In this document: piece by piece, positions 45,577-57,577 of the stretch
Layout of the letters: each line of letters opens with the position of its first letter
How positions within the stretch are numbered: position 1 is the first letter of the stretch
Assembly (NCBI GenBank): GCA_038501785.1
Contig: JBAMJR010000053.1
Span: 7,871,001-7,935,000, forward strand
DNA: 64,000 nucleotides
Reading direction: 5' to 3'
DNA from: Myoxocephalus aenaeus
Lineage: Eukaryota; Chordata; Actinopteri; Perciformes; Cottidae
The notes under the pieces: generated by a model
The model's database searches: none
What the model was told of the DNA's origin: nothing
The model's input: only the letters and a program-made list of their open reading frames with translations
Position numbers and translations under genes: made by a program

Positions 45577-45745
45577 GGCTGGGCAATGTATCGATGTTAT
45601 ATTGATTTTGTGATATGAGACTAGATATTGTTTTAGATTTTGGGTATATCGTATAAGCGTCCTTTCCTGGTTTTAGAGGCTGCGGTACAGTAAAGTGATA
45701 TTTTCTGAACTTAACAGACTGTTCTAGCTGTTCTATTATCTGCCT
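45577..45745 (+). mobile_element. hAT-type element, left part only
   Basis: Starts AGGGCTGGGCAATGTATCGA and continues with GTGATATGAGACTAGATATTG and TTCCTGGTTTTAGAGGCTGC, then CAGACTGTTCTAGCTGTTCT. This is the left half of a well-known fish non-autonomous element with TAGGGCTGGGC ends. The right end is missing and the copy fades out near 45745. Confidence 0.6.
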
Positions 45746-45749
45746 TTTA

Positions 45750-46395
45750 CAGAAGTTTTGGATAGATAATTCAGTCACTGCTGTTTTTTGTATTACACTT
45801 TCAAATTTTGTTTTTGAGAAACAGCTCTTTCTCTAATTTCATTTTTATACCACTACTAATTTGCAACAAAACACATTCATAAGTTTCTTATGAATATATC
45901 TGTGAAAGTCACAAAATGTTCATACTGAACGTACCTGATAAACATTTACTGATTCTGTATCCCTTCATTACATCTTTCTATACAAATATCATTTTTAGAG
46001 ACAACGTTGTGTTCAAAGTGTTCATACCAAATGACACAATTCTTTGGTCGGGGGAATTAATATAAACTACATTCCAAAATACAATAAACCTTGCTGTTCA
46101 AGGCTGTAAATGTATTTTGTGTAGTGAAAATTAACTACAAGTATAAATCACATTAGCTGTATATATTTTTCTTTTATGTGTATTATTGAAACTGCATATC
46201 CATCTATTTTTCTGTCTTCATTTAAGAGAAGCTTGCTTGTTATGAATATTTGTTGTTGTTTTTAATCAATTTGATAACTTGAAAGCCAAATGAATTATTT
46301 ATTTTTTTACCAGAAGCTGAATCTAATCTCAGTATTTTACTGTTTATGACTAAACACTTCAAGAAGAGTGGTTTGGATTTATGTGCTTTTCTCAA
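45750..46395. other. No gene seen
   Basis: AT-rich unique sequence. Confidence 0.35.
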
Positions 46396-46399
46396 GTGC

Positions 46400-46740
46400 A
46401 CCTCTAAAGTTGAGGAAAAGGTTCATTATTATCACTGTCATCAGATTCACTCCGTGTCAAACTTTCTTAACCTTATCAGCAAAGGGGAAGAATCAATCCC
46501 AGTGTCATGTTCTCATTCTGCCTCAGTATCATTGATTAATGCAGCCAGAGATGTGGCATCTCGCTCCTAAATGAGCTTGAGATTGACACTCCAGTTTATT
46601 AGGCTCCATGCTGCAAACTGTGTGGAGTGTAATTAAAGCTCTCACCCTGGCAGCCATCATAACGCAAGCAACCACCCTGTTGTTGTGCTGAGCGGAGCAT
46701 TGAGTGTCACACGTTCTTCAACACTTCTTCTGCATTTGGC
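46400..46740. promoter_or_regulatory. Candidate conserved non-coding element
   Basis: Block with ATCATTGATTAATGCAGCC, CTCCTAAATGAGCTTGAG, CCAGTTTATTAGGCTCC and GTGTAATTAAAGCTC. Unique, balanced, TAAT-rich. Texture-based call. Confidence 0.3.
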
Positions 46741-47008
46741 TACATTAGCTCAAATGTGTAATTTAGTTAGTTGGATAATGACACTGAAACATTAGACTAT
46801 ATGATGCAAGCTTGGAGTGGAACACGTTTTGTAATTTGCCTCCTTTGTTTCAAAAGGAGAAAAAGACGAGCAGCGGTTGTTAAAGATCTTTTTTTGTGTG
46901 ATTTCACTTCATTGTCTTGATGCAGTGGCTTAACCTCTTGCACTGTACATTTGTCTTTTGTGTTTGTAAGGCCCAGTTTTTCTCACAACTTCATTACTTT
47001 GTTGGCAG
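46741..47008. other. No gene seen
   Basis: Unique AT-rich sequence up to the A-run. Confidence 0.3.

Positions 47009-47075
<67 letters not shown>
47009..47075. repeat. A-run and (AT)n microsatellite
   Basis: A17 at 47009-47025, then (AT)n to about 47074. It is the left part of an AT array now split by two transposons. Confidence 0.95.
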
Positions 47076-47077
<2 letters not shown>

Positions 47078-47078
<1 letters not shown>

Positions 47079-47569
47079 TAGGGCTGGGCAAAGTAAAAAA
47101 ATTAACTGATTCATCGCATTATTTTTCTGCGATTAATCGCATTATGCGCCAAATTCAATAATGAAGTAAAAACGTAAAAAAGTGATTAATGCTCTGTGAG
47201 GCGGAGCAGCTCGCAGCAGCACCCGCTGCTCGCTGAAACTACAGAACAAGACGTGCTTTCCCGTCAGTGTGTTGGCAACAAGCCGGTCGGTGAGGCTGCG
47301 GAAGCGTGCGCACATACGTAAAGCGCCTTCAGAGTAAAAGCAGTGCCGTTGTATTATATTTATGGCGTGTATCTTATTTATTTCTTTTTCTTTTTTGATT
47401 GACCTCACGCGGGCCGGACTGGGAGAGCAGTAAGATGCCCAGGTCTGAACTACGCCATCTGGGAGAGATTTAAAGTGCAGCACCTGTGTGCGACAGTGAT
47501 AAGCCCCTCCCAATGCAAAAAAAAACAAAAACGAGTTAACGCACGATCAGATAACGTGCCCAGCCCTAA
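47078..47569. mobile_element. hAT-type non-autonomous element, complete, 492 bp
   Basis: Perfect 13-bp inverted ends: TTAGGGCTGGGCA at 47078-47090 and TGCCCAGCCCTAA at 47557-47569. The subterminal region has TCTGCGATTAATCGCATTA, typical of fish hAT elements. It is related over about 370 bp to the copy at 15961-16836. The target duplication cannot be read with confidence because the insertion lies in AT-rich DNA. A minus-strand 128-codon frame (47528-47142) has no transposase features and is a by-product of the repeat. Confidence 0.85.
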
Positions 47570-47584
47570 TAAATATATATATAT

Positions 47585-48052
47585 CTCAAGGGCGTAGGTT
47601 TGGTCTCAGCATTGGTAGGGACCCCCCCCCCCCACAAAAAAAATTGTCTGGAGCCGCAAAAGCTAGTTTACACTGAGTGCCCTCACTACGCCGGACTTTA
47701 GAGCACCGCAAACGGAGGACGGAGCCGCGCGTTGCCGACCCCTGGGCTGCTGCTTCCTCAACCTGCACTGCATCTCTTTCTGCAAGTCAGGATTCACGTA
47801 GTGTTTCTGACTCGGCCACTTCAGACAATTTAATGACTGCATCTTGTCGCGCAGGCTCGAAGGCGCATTGGACAACGTGGAAATGTCTTTACTCTCTTCT
47901 GGGCGACGAACATAGTATAGATAATAATACGAATACTTTTTCAAATATATTGTGCAAAATATTTTTCCCGTATTGGTGGGGACAATTGTGTCTTTCCCAA
48001 ATTTTGGTCATGACTAGTCCCTATGGACCCTATGCAAACCTACGCCCTTGAG
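47585..48052. mobile_element. Second DNA transposon (hAT-like), 468 bp, 18-bp perfect inverted ends
   Basis: CTCAAGGGCGTAGGTTTG at 47585-47602 is the exact reverse complement of 48035-48052. Flanks ATATATAT (47577-47584) and ATACATGT (48053-48060) agree at 6 of 8 bases, compatible with an old 8-bp duplication. Inside are ATTGGTAGGGACC near the left end and TATTGGTGGGGACAATTG near the right, resembling ends of fish TTF/ZMYM1-type hAT elements. No intact transposase. A C-run lies at about 47622-47633. Superfamily assignment is likely but not proven. Confidence 0.75.
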
Positions 48053-48059
48053 ATACATG

Positions 48060-48061
<2 letters not shown>

Positions 48062-48115
<54 letters not shown>
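48062..48115. repeat. (AT)n microsatellite
   Basis: About 27 AT units; the right part of the AT array that holds the two transposons. Confidence 0.95.
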
Positions 48116-48119
<4 letters not shown>

Positions 48120-48120
<1 letters not shown>

Positions 48121-49375
48121 GTACCCTCACTCTAATCTTGAATCGGCCCGTTAATTAAATATAATTCATGAATTAACGGCAGACAAGGAATTTAATAGTC
48201 TGAGGGGAAGGATGCATAAATCAGTGGATAAATAGATGGCTAAAAATACTGATGGAGGGAAAGGTGACAGATATACCCTTAATACAATTAAAGGAGAGTA
48301 ATTATATGATTATAGACTAAAAGTAGGTACAGTTAGTAATGGTAACTCTGCACAAAAACAATTAATTGTCTTTTATTTTTGCTCTGTTAACACAACAGTA
48401 ATTGTCACATTTCTTATGGACTGTGTTTAGACCGAGCCACACATGACACCTGCTGTTACCTGGTGAATCATCATCATTTTGCAAGCTGCGTCCCTGGCCC
48501 TGTTCAAAAACCTCATATCTATTCTACTGTTTGCATAAGGTGTAATAACTGAACACTGAGCTTGATTTAAAGTCAATAGAGTCAACAATTTGGTAGTGTA
48601 GCGGTTCTCTCAAAACTCCTTATCTCTGAATGAATAAGCTATGAACTGCCTTTTTATGTTCAATTACCTCTTCCCTTCTGCAAGTGGCTGTTATGACATG
48701 ATGTTGAGCACCTGTGAATTTTTTTCATCCGAGCTTGGAACTGTTGAGCCTTGACTCTAAAACAGACTTCTATAAATGTTAGCAACTGAATCGCTTATTA
48801 AAAGGGAAAAGTCCATGAGTTTATGAAGCTCTGTTGTGAAGGTTGAACTTTCTTAAAGGGTTATGATGCAATTTTTGCCCCAGGAAAGTCACTGGCCTAC
48901 TTGTATTTTATTTCCTCTATGCTTCTAAAAACCTAGATGGCTTCACAGGAAAAGCTGCATGTTGTGATGGTGAGAAACAGATTCACAATAATACAGAATT
49001 TAGGTGTGATACCTTTATAGAAGGAGGTACCTCTAATAATGGCTCGAGGCTCAGTGTGCTTGAAAGTTGATTTCACAGTTGTCACAGCACTCCAAGCTGA
49101 GAATATCTCGAGGCAATGCACTTATCCCTACGCTTGAAATAAACATCCCATCTTCCAACTCCGAACTGCTTCAATGTCTCCAACTTTGTGAAGAACTTGG
49201 TCGTCTCACTCTTATTGTGTCTCTGAGACGTGATACATTACTCGTGGTCTGTCTTTAGATTTATGGCCTACTGTCTCGCTGTGCTGCATTAAGAAGTTGG
49301 AACGAGTGACACAATCTAATATTCTATACTTAAATGATGAATAATGTCACACCCCACCCACACGCAGCCCATAGG
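48120..49375. other. No gene seen
   Basis: AT-rich unique sequence with no recognised element. Confidence 0.35.
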
Positions 49376-49379
49376 TATC

Positions 49380-49960
49380 AAAGCAGTGGAATATTAAGCA
49401 TGCCCAAACTCAATTTGAAACCCTCCGTGGGAAATGGAGGTTTGAGGTTGCGAGCGGGCTGATCGGAGCTATTTTTCTGCGGCACTGCTGGCGCTATGAG
49501 ATGGTGATTTGGAAGGCAAGGGGCTTTGTACGACAGGTAATCTGGTACAGCCATTAGTGGCTGTTAAGTGGCTGGGTTTCGGTGTCACACCTTGTCCATC
49601 AGTCTTTATTTGGTGAAACATGGACTTTTCATTTCAGAGGATGCTCTCTCACAAGTCCAACAGACCACTTTCCCCTTCAGATCCTTTCCTCGCAGCAGGT
49701 AACCACATGGGGATAGTGTGGCAGAAATGCTGACATCCCAAATCGACAACAGAGACTAATGTAGTGTAAATGGATGAACTGACCTGCCACATCCACCATC
49801 ACCAACCCCCAGCCTTCTGTTAGGCCATCCCCCCTTCAATCCCTCTATCCAACCACTCAACCCCTCTGATAAGGGACCATGACCCTGGAGGGGCCCCTGA
49901 TTGCAAGGGGTAATTAATGCCAACAGGGACATGTTCATAAAAGGGGGAGGAATAATAAAG
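49380..49960. promoter_or_regulatory. Candidate conserved non-coding element
   Basis: Repeat-free block with GTATCAAAGCAGTGGAATATT, TACAGCCATTAGTGGCTG (an inverted repeat, AGCCATTAGTGGCT) and GGGGTAATTAATGCC. C-rich stretch at 49800-49870. Texture-based call. Confidence 0.3.
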
Positions 49961-50827
49961 GACTTTTTTATTGCCATCAGAGATACAAAGTTGATCGTGT
50001 GTGTGAGATAAGCGATGATGCTTTCTACACAGATGTATACAAAGCTAACTTATTGTAAATGGAAGGCTAATGGCTTGTAATGATGTTTAACAATTTAAAC
50101 AATCTCTGCATCTTCCATAGCTTTGTAAGTTCTGCATCATGTCTAAAGATAAAACACGTTTTTTCATACCTCTTTAATTACAATGACGTATGTTGCAGAG
50201 GTACATACATTCATTATTGTAAATGAGAAGCTGGAAGTTGTAGAGTCACAAAGGCATTGGAATATGTGTTTGTCTAATTACAAATTTGTTCAGCCCTAAA
50301 AAGATGAGTTTCCATGCCCTAAAAAGCTGACTTCACCATGTGTCTGAATTTCAGTCTTTCTAAATTAAAGCAGTAAATCACAGCCATGTACATTAATGCT
50401 CTTTTCAGAGGTTCTTCCCATAGTTCGCAACCCTCAAAGGCCGAAAGAACCAAAGGGAAATGACTACGTAGAAAACAATGAATTTAATGCCAGTTATCCT
50501 ATTTCCTTTGATCCAGTTTGCTCTTAAGCCCTTGATAAGAAATGTAAAAACATCAAATATCTTAACATGTGAAAATCAAAGCACTGGGAAACTGATGGTA
50601 GGGAATGGAGGATATAAGCATAATCTTCCATCCCGCAGAAAGTGACCTTTTAAAGTTCAAAGTACGAGAGGGTAAAAAATCCAATCCTAATAAAGCTCAT
50701 ATGACTTTGTGCTGCTTTTTGTTTAAATGGTACTTTCAATGGAAAGCTGAACATTCATGCTGCAAGCGAAACTATTACTGGCCAGAGTATTAATGTCCTG
50801 TTAAAGCTGAAAGACCAAGAAATGCAA

Positions 50828-50828
<1 letters not shown>
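49961..50828. other. No gene seen
   Basis: AT-rich unique sequence. Confidence 0.35.

Positions 50829-50830
<2 letters not shown>

Positions 50831-50875
<45 letters not shown>
50831..50875. repeat. (GT)n microsatellite
   Basis: About 22 GT units. Confidence 0.95.
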
Positions 50876-50876
<1 letters not shown>

Positions 50877-50879
50877 AGA

Positions 50880-51395
50880 CGAGTTGGCAGTGTCACAAAC
50901 AGAGATTTTTGGAGTTCTGTTTCTCTTCGTGATGTAATTTTATTAACAGTATTAATCTATAGAACCATTTAAAGCTTCTGCATTTAATTTTAGGACAATA
51001 GAAATAAAGATCTTGGAAATCATTTTTCACGAACAGTCACAGTATTTGTCGCGGTTGATGGTACAATTATTGTTTTGTAATATTATCTTTTCTTTCTTTT
51101 GTTCAACCAGCAATACAGTACATACTTACTGTATGTTTTAGAAGTTTGTATTTGTTCTATATTGGTGAAACAAATCAAGTTGAGTGCTGGAGCTCGGCAA
51201 TTTCTGATATTGAGTGTTCCTGCTTTATGGAGTATACCTGCTTTAGGTCTGATGTACTGGCTCCATTTAGTGTTCATCATTTGCTTACTTACTTGCAAGC
51301 TTCATGTGTATTGATGAACGGCATACAAGGCTAGGATGTATCTACTTGAAAGACGGCAACCATGAAGTTAAATGAGAGACAAATGTTAAAAGGTG
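50880..51395. other. No gene seen
   Basis: AT-rich unique sequence. Overlapping frames on both strands near 51.1-51.3 kb show no motif. Confidence 0.3.
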
Positions 51396-51399
51396 CTTT

Positions 51400-51905
51400 G
51401 TTCGTGGAGAATAAGGGAAGTGATGGCAATCACACCCTTGACGAAACAATTATCTCTCCTCCCAGTCTGCTGCCACAGTCTGCTGACACTCTGAGGCCCA
51501 TATAGGAGCCGGCATGCACCCCACTGCTCAACTGGCTCACCACCTCCATTTCCCCCCCCTGTCCTCACCCCCTTCTCATTTTTTGTCCTCTTTTCTCACC
51601 TAGCCATCACCATAATTAGTGCTTCTGTCATTTGCTCTGACATGAGTGTGCACATGTTAGTCTGTGCTGTGTGTGAGTGAGTAAGAGTAAGAGAGTGTGT
51701 GTGATGGGAGATAAAGCGGAGTAGCAATAGGTTGACTTCCAGAGCGATCGATTCTCAATTGCCGTAGAAGCGCTTTCCTCCTGTTTTTTTGCCAATTCAA
51801 CACATGATTAAAGCCGGCGGGGCAATTACCATTCATCTGGAAGGAGACAGGAAGAACAGGCCCTCAAAGAAATGTGAGAATCAATCCATTATGAGCAGCT
51901 CTCCT
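51400..51905. promoter_or_regulatory. Candidate conserved non-coding element(s)
   Basis: Unique stretches at about 51410-51530 and 51725-51905, the latter with CGATCGATTCTCAATTGCCG, GATTAAAGCCGGCGGGGC and GGCAATTACCATTC. Texture-based call; the intervening part is low-complexity. Confidence 0.25.
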
Positions 51906-52245
51906 CCTCCTCTCCCTCGTTCTTTCTCTCCCAGCTCTGTGGCTAATCTTCCCTCCCTCTTTTTCTGCTGCTGGTCCTTCTAATTCTCTCTTTCTGTCTC
52001 TACCTATATTCCTCTGCTCCTCACCGCTCTGTTTCTTCCCCCATCGTTGTCCAATTTATATCTTTCCATCACTTTCCTTCCTCATTGCTCAGTGTTCTTT
52101 GTATTCTTGCTCACCATCATTACTTCCTTTGGTCTCATTCACCTTTTCCTTCAGCTATTATACTGCAATATCAGACCCTTTCTTTTATCACCCCTATATC
52201 CACCAAAAGAGCCTATTGATCCTTTTGATTTGACATCTCTGTAAA
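51906..52245. repeat. Pyrimidine-rich low-complexity DNA
   Basis: The plus strand is mostly C and T (CTCCTCCTCCTCTCCCTCG and similar). Open frames through it are composition artefacts. Confidence 0.6.
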
Positions 52246-52391
52246 GGAACTGTTTCATCTGAAATAACACCTTTTAAACCCTTTCAGAAGAAAACAATGC
52301 TCTATATGTGTATGGGGGAAAGGTGTTAAGTTTACCATGTGTGATTGTTAGACATTTAATCAAAATATTATTGTGCTATAATGTAAGGCAA

Positions 52392-52392
<1 letters not shown>

Positions 52393-52451
<59 letters not shown>
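52393..52451. repeat. (AT)n microsatellite
   Basis: About 29 AT units. Confidence 0.95.
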
Positions 52452-52454
<3 letters not shown>

Positions 52455-53685
52455 CCAAAATATAAATATATTATATATTCTAACAACAAATGAATGAAAC
52501 TGCATTGTGCAATGGAAGGTTCACTGACAGAAGATCACATGAACTAGGCAGGACAGAAAGTGTAAACTCTCATCCGCTTCTGTTATAACAGTTGCTAACA
52601 AATTATTATGACCAAAGCAGCATAACATATTAAATGTTCCATGTATACCCTGATTAACCGAGGTTCATTTACTTTAAATTAAAGGTACATTGTGTAAGTT
52701 GTAGCCACATGCACCAATGAAATACGGGTCAGCATGTCACCTGTACTGGGTCCATACTATATAAATGGTAAGGCATTGGCAAACTAACAGCAGGGCAAGA
52801 ATACACACAATTTCATTAAACCGCTGAAACTCTGAGAGCCGTTCAAAATAACACGACTGTCTTATAATCTTGACGTGCTTTGCAGACCAATAGTTTACGT
52901 AAGCCGTCTCTGTGTCACTAATTGGAGGCTGTATGTTCTGTGTGTGTGTTTTTTGGTAGCATGTTTACTGAATGCAATCTAAAGTGGCAGAAATGATAAA
53001 ACAACTATTATTATTATGCATTATTTTTTTGGGGAGGGCAGCTCCGGGAAACCGACTTTCAGTTCGTGGAGCCATTTTAACACAAATGTAACACAAGTTC
53101 AGCCAGCACAAATCCCAACTTTCTGTTGCAGCTGTTTCACGGGTTAGAGGGTTTTCACTGACTGAATGCGGCTGCATGCTAGTTGCTAGTGCTAACTGCT
53201 GATGGCTTGTCTCCCAGAACTGCCGCCAGCCCTCCTTCCTTTGAAGTACTCTCCTGGTGGCAAGAACGAAAGGAAATACTGGAAATTGAGGACATGTACA
53301 CTCTTTGTAATTGCTTTTCTAAGTGGGACTGTCCCAGGTCTGGCTCATTTATTGAGAGAGCCTTGGTCTCAGGTCATTAAACCATGCAGGCACATAATGT
53401 GGGTGAATTCATTAAGGTCTGATGATTGTTGAAGGCACCCGTGGGTTGAGAATAGACAGAGATAAGGAAAGGTCTTGGTAATTGAAGTTCTATAGACACT
53501 AAGGCCTCACCCATAGTTGGAGGGAATAGGTTATAAAATTATCTGCAGCTGACACACATGCAAATGCTGCTTCACACACACCCAGAGTACACTGACATAC
53601 AAATCAAAAAGGTGAACAGTAAATACACACACACCAATATCAATTGAGTTTGAGAAAATTGTTACGAGTGCAACAGCCCAAAAAT
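52455..53685. other. No gene supported; possible decayed transposon near 52.68 kb
   Basis: TTAAAGGTACATTGTGTAAG near 52680 resembles the start of TTAA-flanked fish elements, but no matching inverted right end was found. The part from about 53140 to 53460 is GC-balanced unique DNA with overlapping short frames and no known motif. Confidence 0.25.
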
Positions 53686-53689
53686 CAGC

Positions 53690-54330
53690 TCATTTATGAT
53701 AATATGAAAAATCCAATTTGCTGCCGTTCCTCATGAGAAGTGATAAGCGGTGCGTGTGTGTGCTCACATTTCTGCACCTTTGATGGAAAAGTGACAGCTT
53801 GGCACAGTCCAGGGCCCGAGAACTTGGCTCTTTACTCCCAAATCACACGGCCAAGTCCGTGTTCATCAAAACTGAGAGGTGTAGACTCTCTTCCTCGACG
53901 CAGCAGGAAAGCGTGACTGATTGAAGTTGATTTCCCCTCGCAGTGCTTTGCAATGCAGAAGAATGGCGAAACATGCAAAGACGGTCGAGTAGGCAGACGT
54001 GGTCGGGCTGATAAGTAGCAATTCAACTGCCACCTTCCTCCACTGGAAGAGGTCAGGTCCACAAAGACTGTGGAATTGTGATTATACTGTATCCTGGTCC
54101 GGAGGCAAGTGAGTGATCAACTGTGGGTTTTGTTTTGATTGTGTTTGTGAGTAGAAGTGGAAACAAAGACATCAGAATCAGATGCTGGCCTCACATCAGA
54201 TTGAGATGATATTTTGTGATAATGATCTCCACTGGATACCAGTACACCCACACACACCACCGCAGTGACACATTACTCAATCTAGATGAGTTGATTAAGC
54301 CTTAATTACAAAGTCAGCCAACCACCGTAA
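53690..54330. promoter_or_regulatory. Candidate conserved non-coding element
   Basis: Repeat-free block with CTCATTTATGATAATATGAA, AAAAATCCAATTTGCTGCCG, AGTGATAAGCGG, GGGCTGATAAGTAGCAATTC and GAGTTGATTAAGCCTTAATT. It mixes GATA- and homeodomain-type words. Texture-based call. Confidence 0.3.
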
Positions 54331-54885
54331 ATGTAAATGTTACACCAAATATAATATTTTCATCACTGCAGCAGTATATCAATAGAAAATATGATTAGGT
54401 TTGAAGGTTGTCCTGCAGTTTTTAGATTGCTACTTCCTGGGATTATCACTAATGTACTTTTGATTCTCACCATGATTTAGTTTGGATTTTAGAGAAGAGA
54501 ACTGCAGATAATTATTATATTTTGTGTGCATATTCTCTGTCCTCTATTCTTTAAATTTGTTAAAAAAATGATAACATTAATACAACTATTCTTGGATAGT
54601 GTAAGCTGCCATTTGAGCATGACAAGTTACTGGAGAAACAGCTGCAGGCTGAAAAGTTAATAATTTGAAATGATTTCATATCATTATCAAACTTTTGTAT
54701 TTGTCATAAATTAGACTTGCATTAAAATACTTAAAGCCACTGTGTGTTGAAGATATCAATGTTTTATTAGTTCCAGCTCGCTCAGTCTACAGCAGTCCTG
54801 AAATACATCACTTTATCTATAGATAAAGACCACTTTATCTATAAAACGGCCAGTTTTTTTTTCTTCCCAAAAGGCTACTCTATAT
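54331..54885. other. No gene seen
   Basis: AT-rich unique sequence. Confidence 0.3.
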
Positions 54886-54889
54886 TTCT

Positions 54890-55420
54890 TTGTGTGCTTA
54901 ATGGTCGTCCCAGATGATTCCTTTTGTCCATCAACAGCATTACAAATAAGCACATATCACCATGAAACAGTACATTGCCTCCATGCCCCCAAGGCCATAG
55001 AGCAATGAAATTGATTGATAATCAGCGAATAGGATCACAGCAAATGTGATCTCTGGAAATTAATGAGGCTATTGTATCAACACATTTTCTTTTTATTAGA
55101 GTCCAGAGTACCTCCTAATCTAATGAATTGCCAGGAGTAAAGAGCGCTTCTTAGATGGCAGAGCTTGGTTGGTTGTTAATCATATAAATGGCACATTACC
55201 AATTAAGCCCCACAGTGCTGGGTGTTAAGGCTTTTAACTGGCCCCAGATTACTCTGACCACTCCGCTAAGAACTTTCAATTATCACCTTTATCAGGAGAA
55301 GGACTGATTCAATCAATGCATCAAAGTCTGGATAAATTCATAGAGCGGGCTAATTGTATCTAATTGCCATGATCGACTTTTACGAAAGGGTTGTTTCTCG
55401 ACAGAATGTATTTGAGATTG
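54890..55420. promoter_or_regulatory. Candidate conserved non-coding element (strongest texture in window)
   Basis: Contains GAAATTAATGAGGC, CTAATCTAATGAATTGCC, GTTAATCATATAAATGGC, TTACCAATTAAGCCCC, CTTTCAATTATCACC and CTAATTGTATCTAATTGCC in about 500 bp of unique sequence without any long open frame. The dense TAAT cores and lack of repeats fit a deeply conserved developmental enhancer, but no alignment was possible. Confidence 0.4.
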
Positions 55421-55539
55421 TGTTTATGAGAGAGTGAGTGAGAATTTTAAGTTGTGGGTACAAATGCACAATGTAGTCAGGGCAGGAGTCAAGGTCAAGA
55501 TAACATTTTGGGCAATATGTTGCATTATTGATTGGCATT

Positions 55540-56135
55540 GGCAGCTTTAGTTAAACTAAATGAGAGAGAGGTGTGTAAAATTAATCTCTAAAAAGCTCGG
55601 CGGGCTTGTAAAGCAAGCGATGCTAATCCCTTTTCGTGTATATCTCATTAGACCAGACGGAACTAAAGAAAACCACTCTCCAGAAACAATTAAATTATAT
55701 GCATGCAAAGTGAAATCATTTGTCAATTATGTTATCTGGTCCTTTCATCCAATAAGGTTTGGATTATTTATCATTGTGCTTCTCTGTTGGTGTGCATGCA
55801 ATACTGTAATTCTGAGGACGACTTGATACAAGACAAAGCAACCCTTCTTATGGAGCATGAGTTAAATTAATTACAAAGAAGAAAAAGACCCTGACGAGGA
55901 AATTTAATTAATTATATGTTTAAGATACCGGAAAGTAACAAAATGTGGTAAATTTCTCTTGAGACTGAAGATATGGCCAGCTATCATAAATGAGAAATTT
56001 AATTCAACATTAGGAGCTGCTATAAAACCACATGATATTTTAACATGAAATGGCAAGAGACCGTGAAGGAAATTATAACAATTCGGAGAATATGCTGCTA
56101 AAACCTCGTAGAATGCTTTTGTTGAATGAAATCCT
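55540..56135. promoter_or_regulatory. Candidate conserved non-coding element
   Basis: AT-rich unique block with AATTAATCTC, GAGTTAAATTAATTAC, GGAAATTTAATTAATTATATG and CCACATGATATTTTAACATG. An 88-codon plus frame (55560-55826) is not recognisable. Texture-based call, together with the preceding block. Confidence 0.3.
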
Positions 56136-56139
56136 TTCA

Positions 56140-57570
56140 TCATGAGGAAAAGTGTCTGACTTTCCCCTGAACATGCATGCTGATTTGAACTTGCATAGTT
56201 TATTTTAATTGGGTTTTAGGACCTGATGAAACTCACTCGGCATATGTAAAGACATGTACAGCTGCAATATTGCTGTACTGTATGTTCAGCGTCTGACATT
56301 TTGAGGGGCAGCGACCAAGTTGGAAAAAAAAAAGGGTGAAAAACGTGAAGCACCCAGTACCAAGCTTCATTTAAAAAGCTACACAATGATTTGCCGATTG
56401 TTGTTATCAACATGAATCCTGCTCCATAAGTTTAATATCATGGAGATTTCGTATTTTTAAGGAATTATGGAAGCACAGAAAGTTTTCCCAAATCTGAATA
56501 TGCATTAGATGGTTTAAAAATAAACCATTACAACCATACTACACAGCCATAACTGCTGAGCAAATTACCGTTGCAGTAGCAACAACAAAGTACCAATAGT
56601 CATAGGAACTATAGTTTGTTTGAACCATTAGGGCGCTAAAGCCAAATATGGCAAAAGGGCAATTTTTCTTGTCCCTCTTTTTCACAATGTATGTAAATCT
56701 CAATCCACACCTGCACCAAAAGTTAAGTGGCACACATTCAGTCACACAAATCTGGCACACAAAGCTTATTTACAAGCCTGCATCTCATGAGGTAGTTTGT
56801 TTTTCATTGGCTGTGAAAGTTCCCCTTCTTCGCCTGTTGCAGTGAAACCATGTAATGCTATTACTCAGCTTTTGCATTTCAGCACTGGGAGAGTGCTTTG
56901 GAATTCTTCTCATGGTGTTTTCTTTCTCCCTGAGCTCTTCTTCAAGGCTCTGGCAGCAGCTTAATTTTCACTATCAGCAGAGCCACGGCCCCTTCTTGTT
57001 TGTTAACTGATACACCGCTACGTCCCAAATATGATATTTAAAAGAAGAAGAAAAAGAGCAGTGAGTGTCTGAGGAGCGATGGCACTGTTGATCTATTTCA
57101 CAGCCCATTTGCTAATTGCTATCTTCAGCTCAATCAGCCGTGTGTGCCACTATTCTTGTTGTTCCCGGTTCTGTCACTAACAACAAATGCTCTGCTCACT
57201 CCGTGTCTGTTTCTGTCTTTTCACTGCTGTGTCATATACACACCCACAGACATGAACACCAGGAGGCACAGACACACCTTACATAAACACACAAAGACCA
57301 GCTGCCTATCGGATTGGAACAGCTGGAATAAACGCGTAGAAAATGGTGCGCTAAGAGGTTGCAATCAAATTCTAAGCACCACCAACACTGTTGAGGAAAG
57401 GATCTGATGAACAGATGGAAAGTCAGGCAGCTGACGGCATGCTGCTTGGTATGAGCCAGACATCGGGCTCCCCAGTTTGATAATATAAGATTAGGCACAG
57501 TGGAAATTGCAAAGAATGTTAAGTAGCCGGAAGTAAAAGTAGCAAAACCACAATGTAAGAGTACTTTCTT
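56140..57570. other. No gene seen
   Basis: Unique sequence. The part near 56870-57130 is GC-balanced and may be a further conserved element. No recognised open frame. Confidence 0.3.
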
Positions 57571-57577
57571 TAAAGTT

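Noticed and set aside
52678..53220. TTAAAGGTACATTGTGTAAG resembling the left end of a TTAA-type transposon.
   Set aside because: No inverted right end was found downstream, so element limits cannot be supported.
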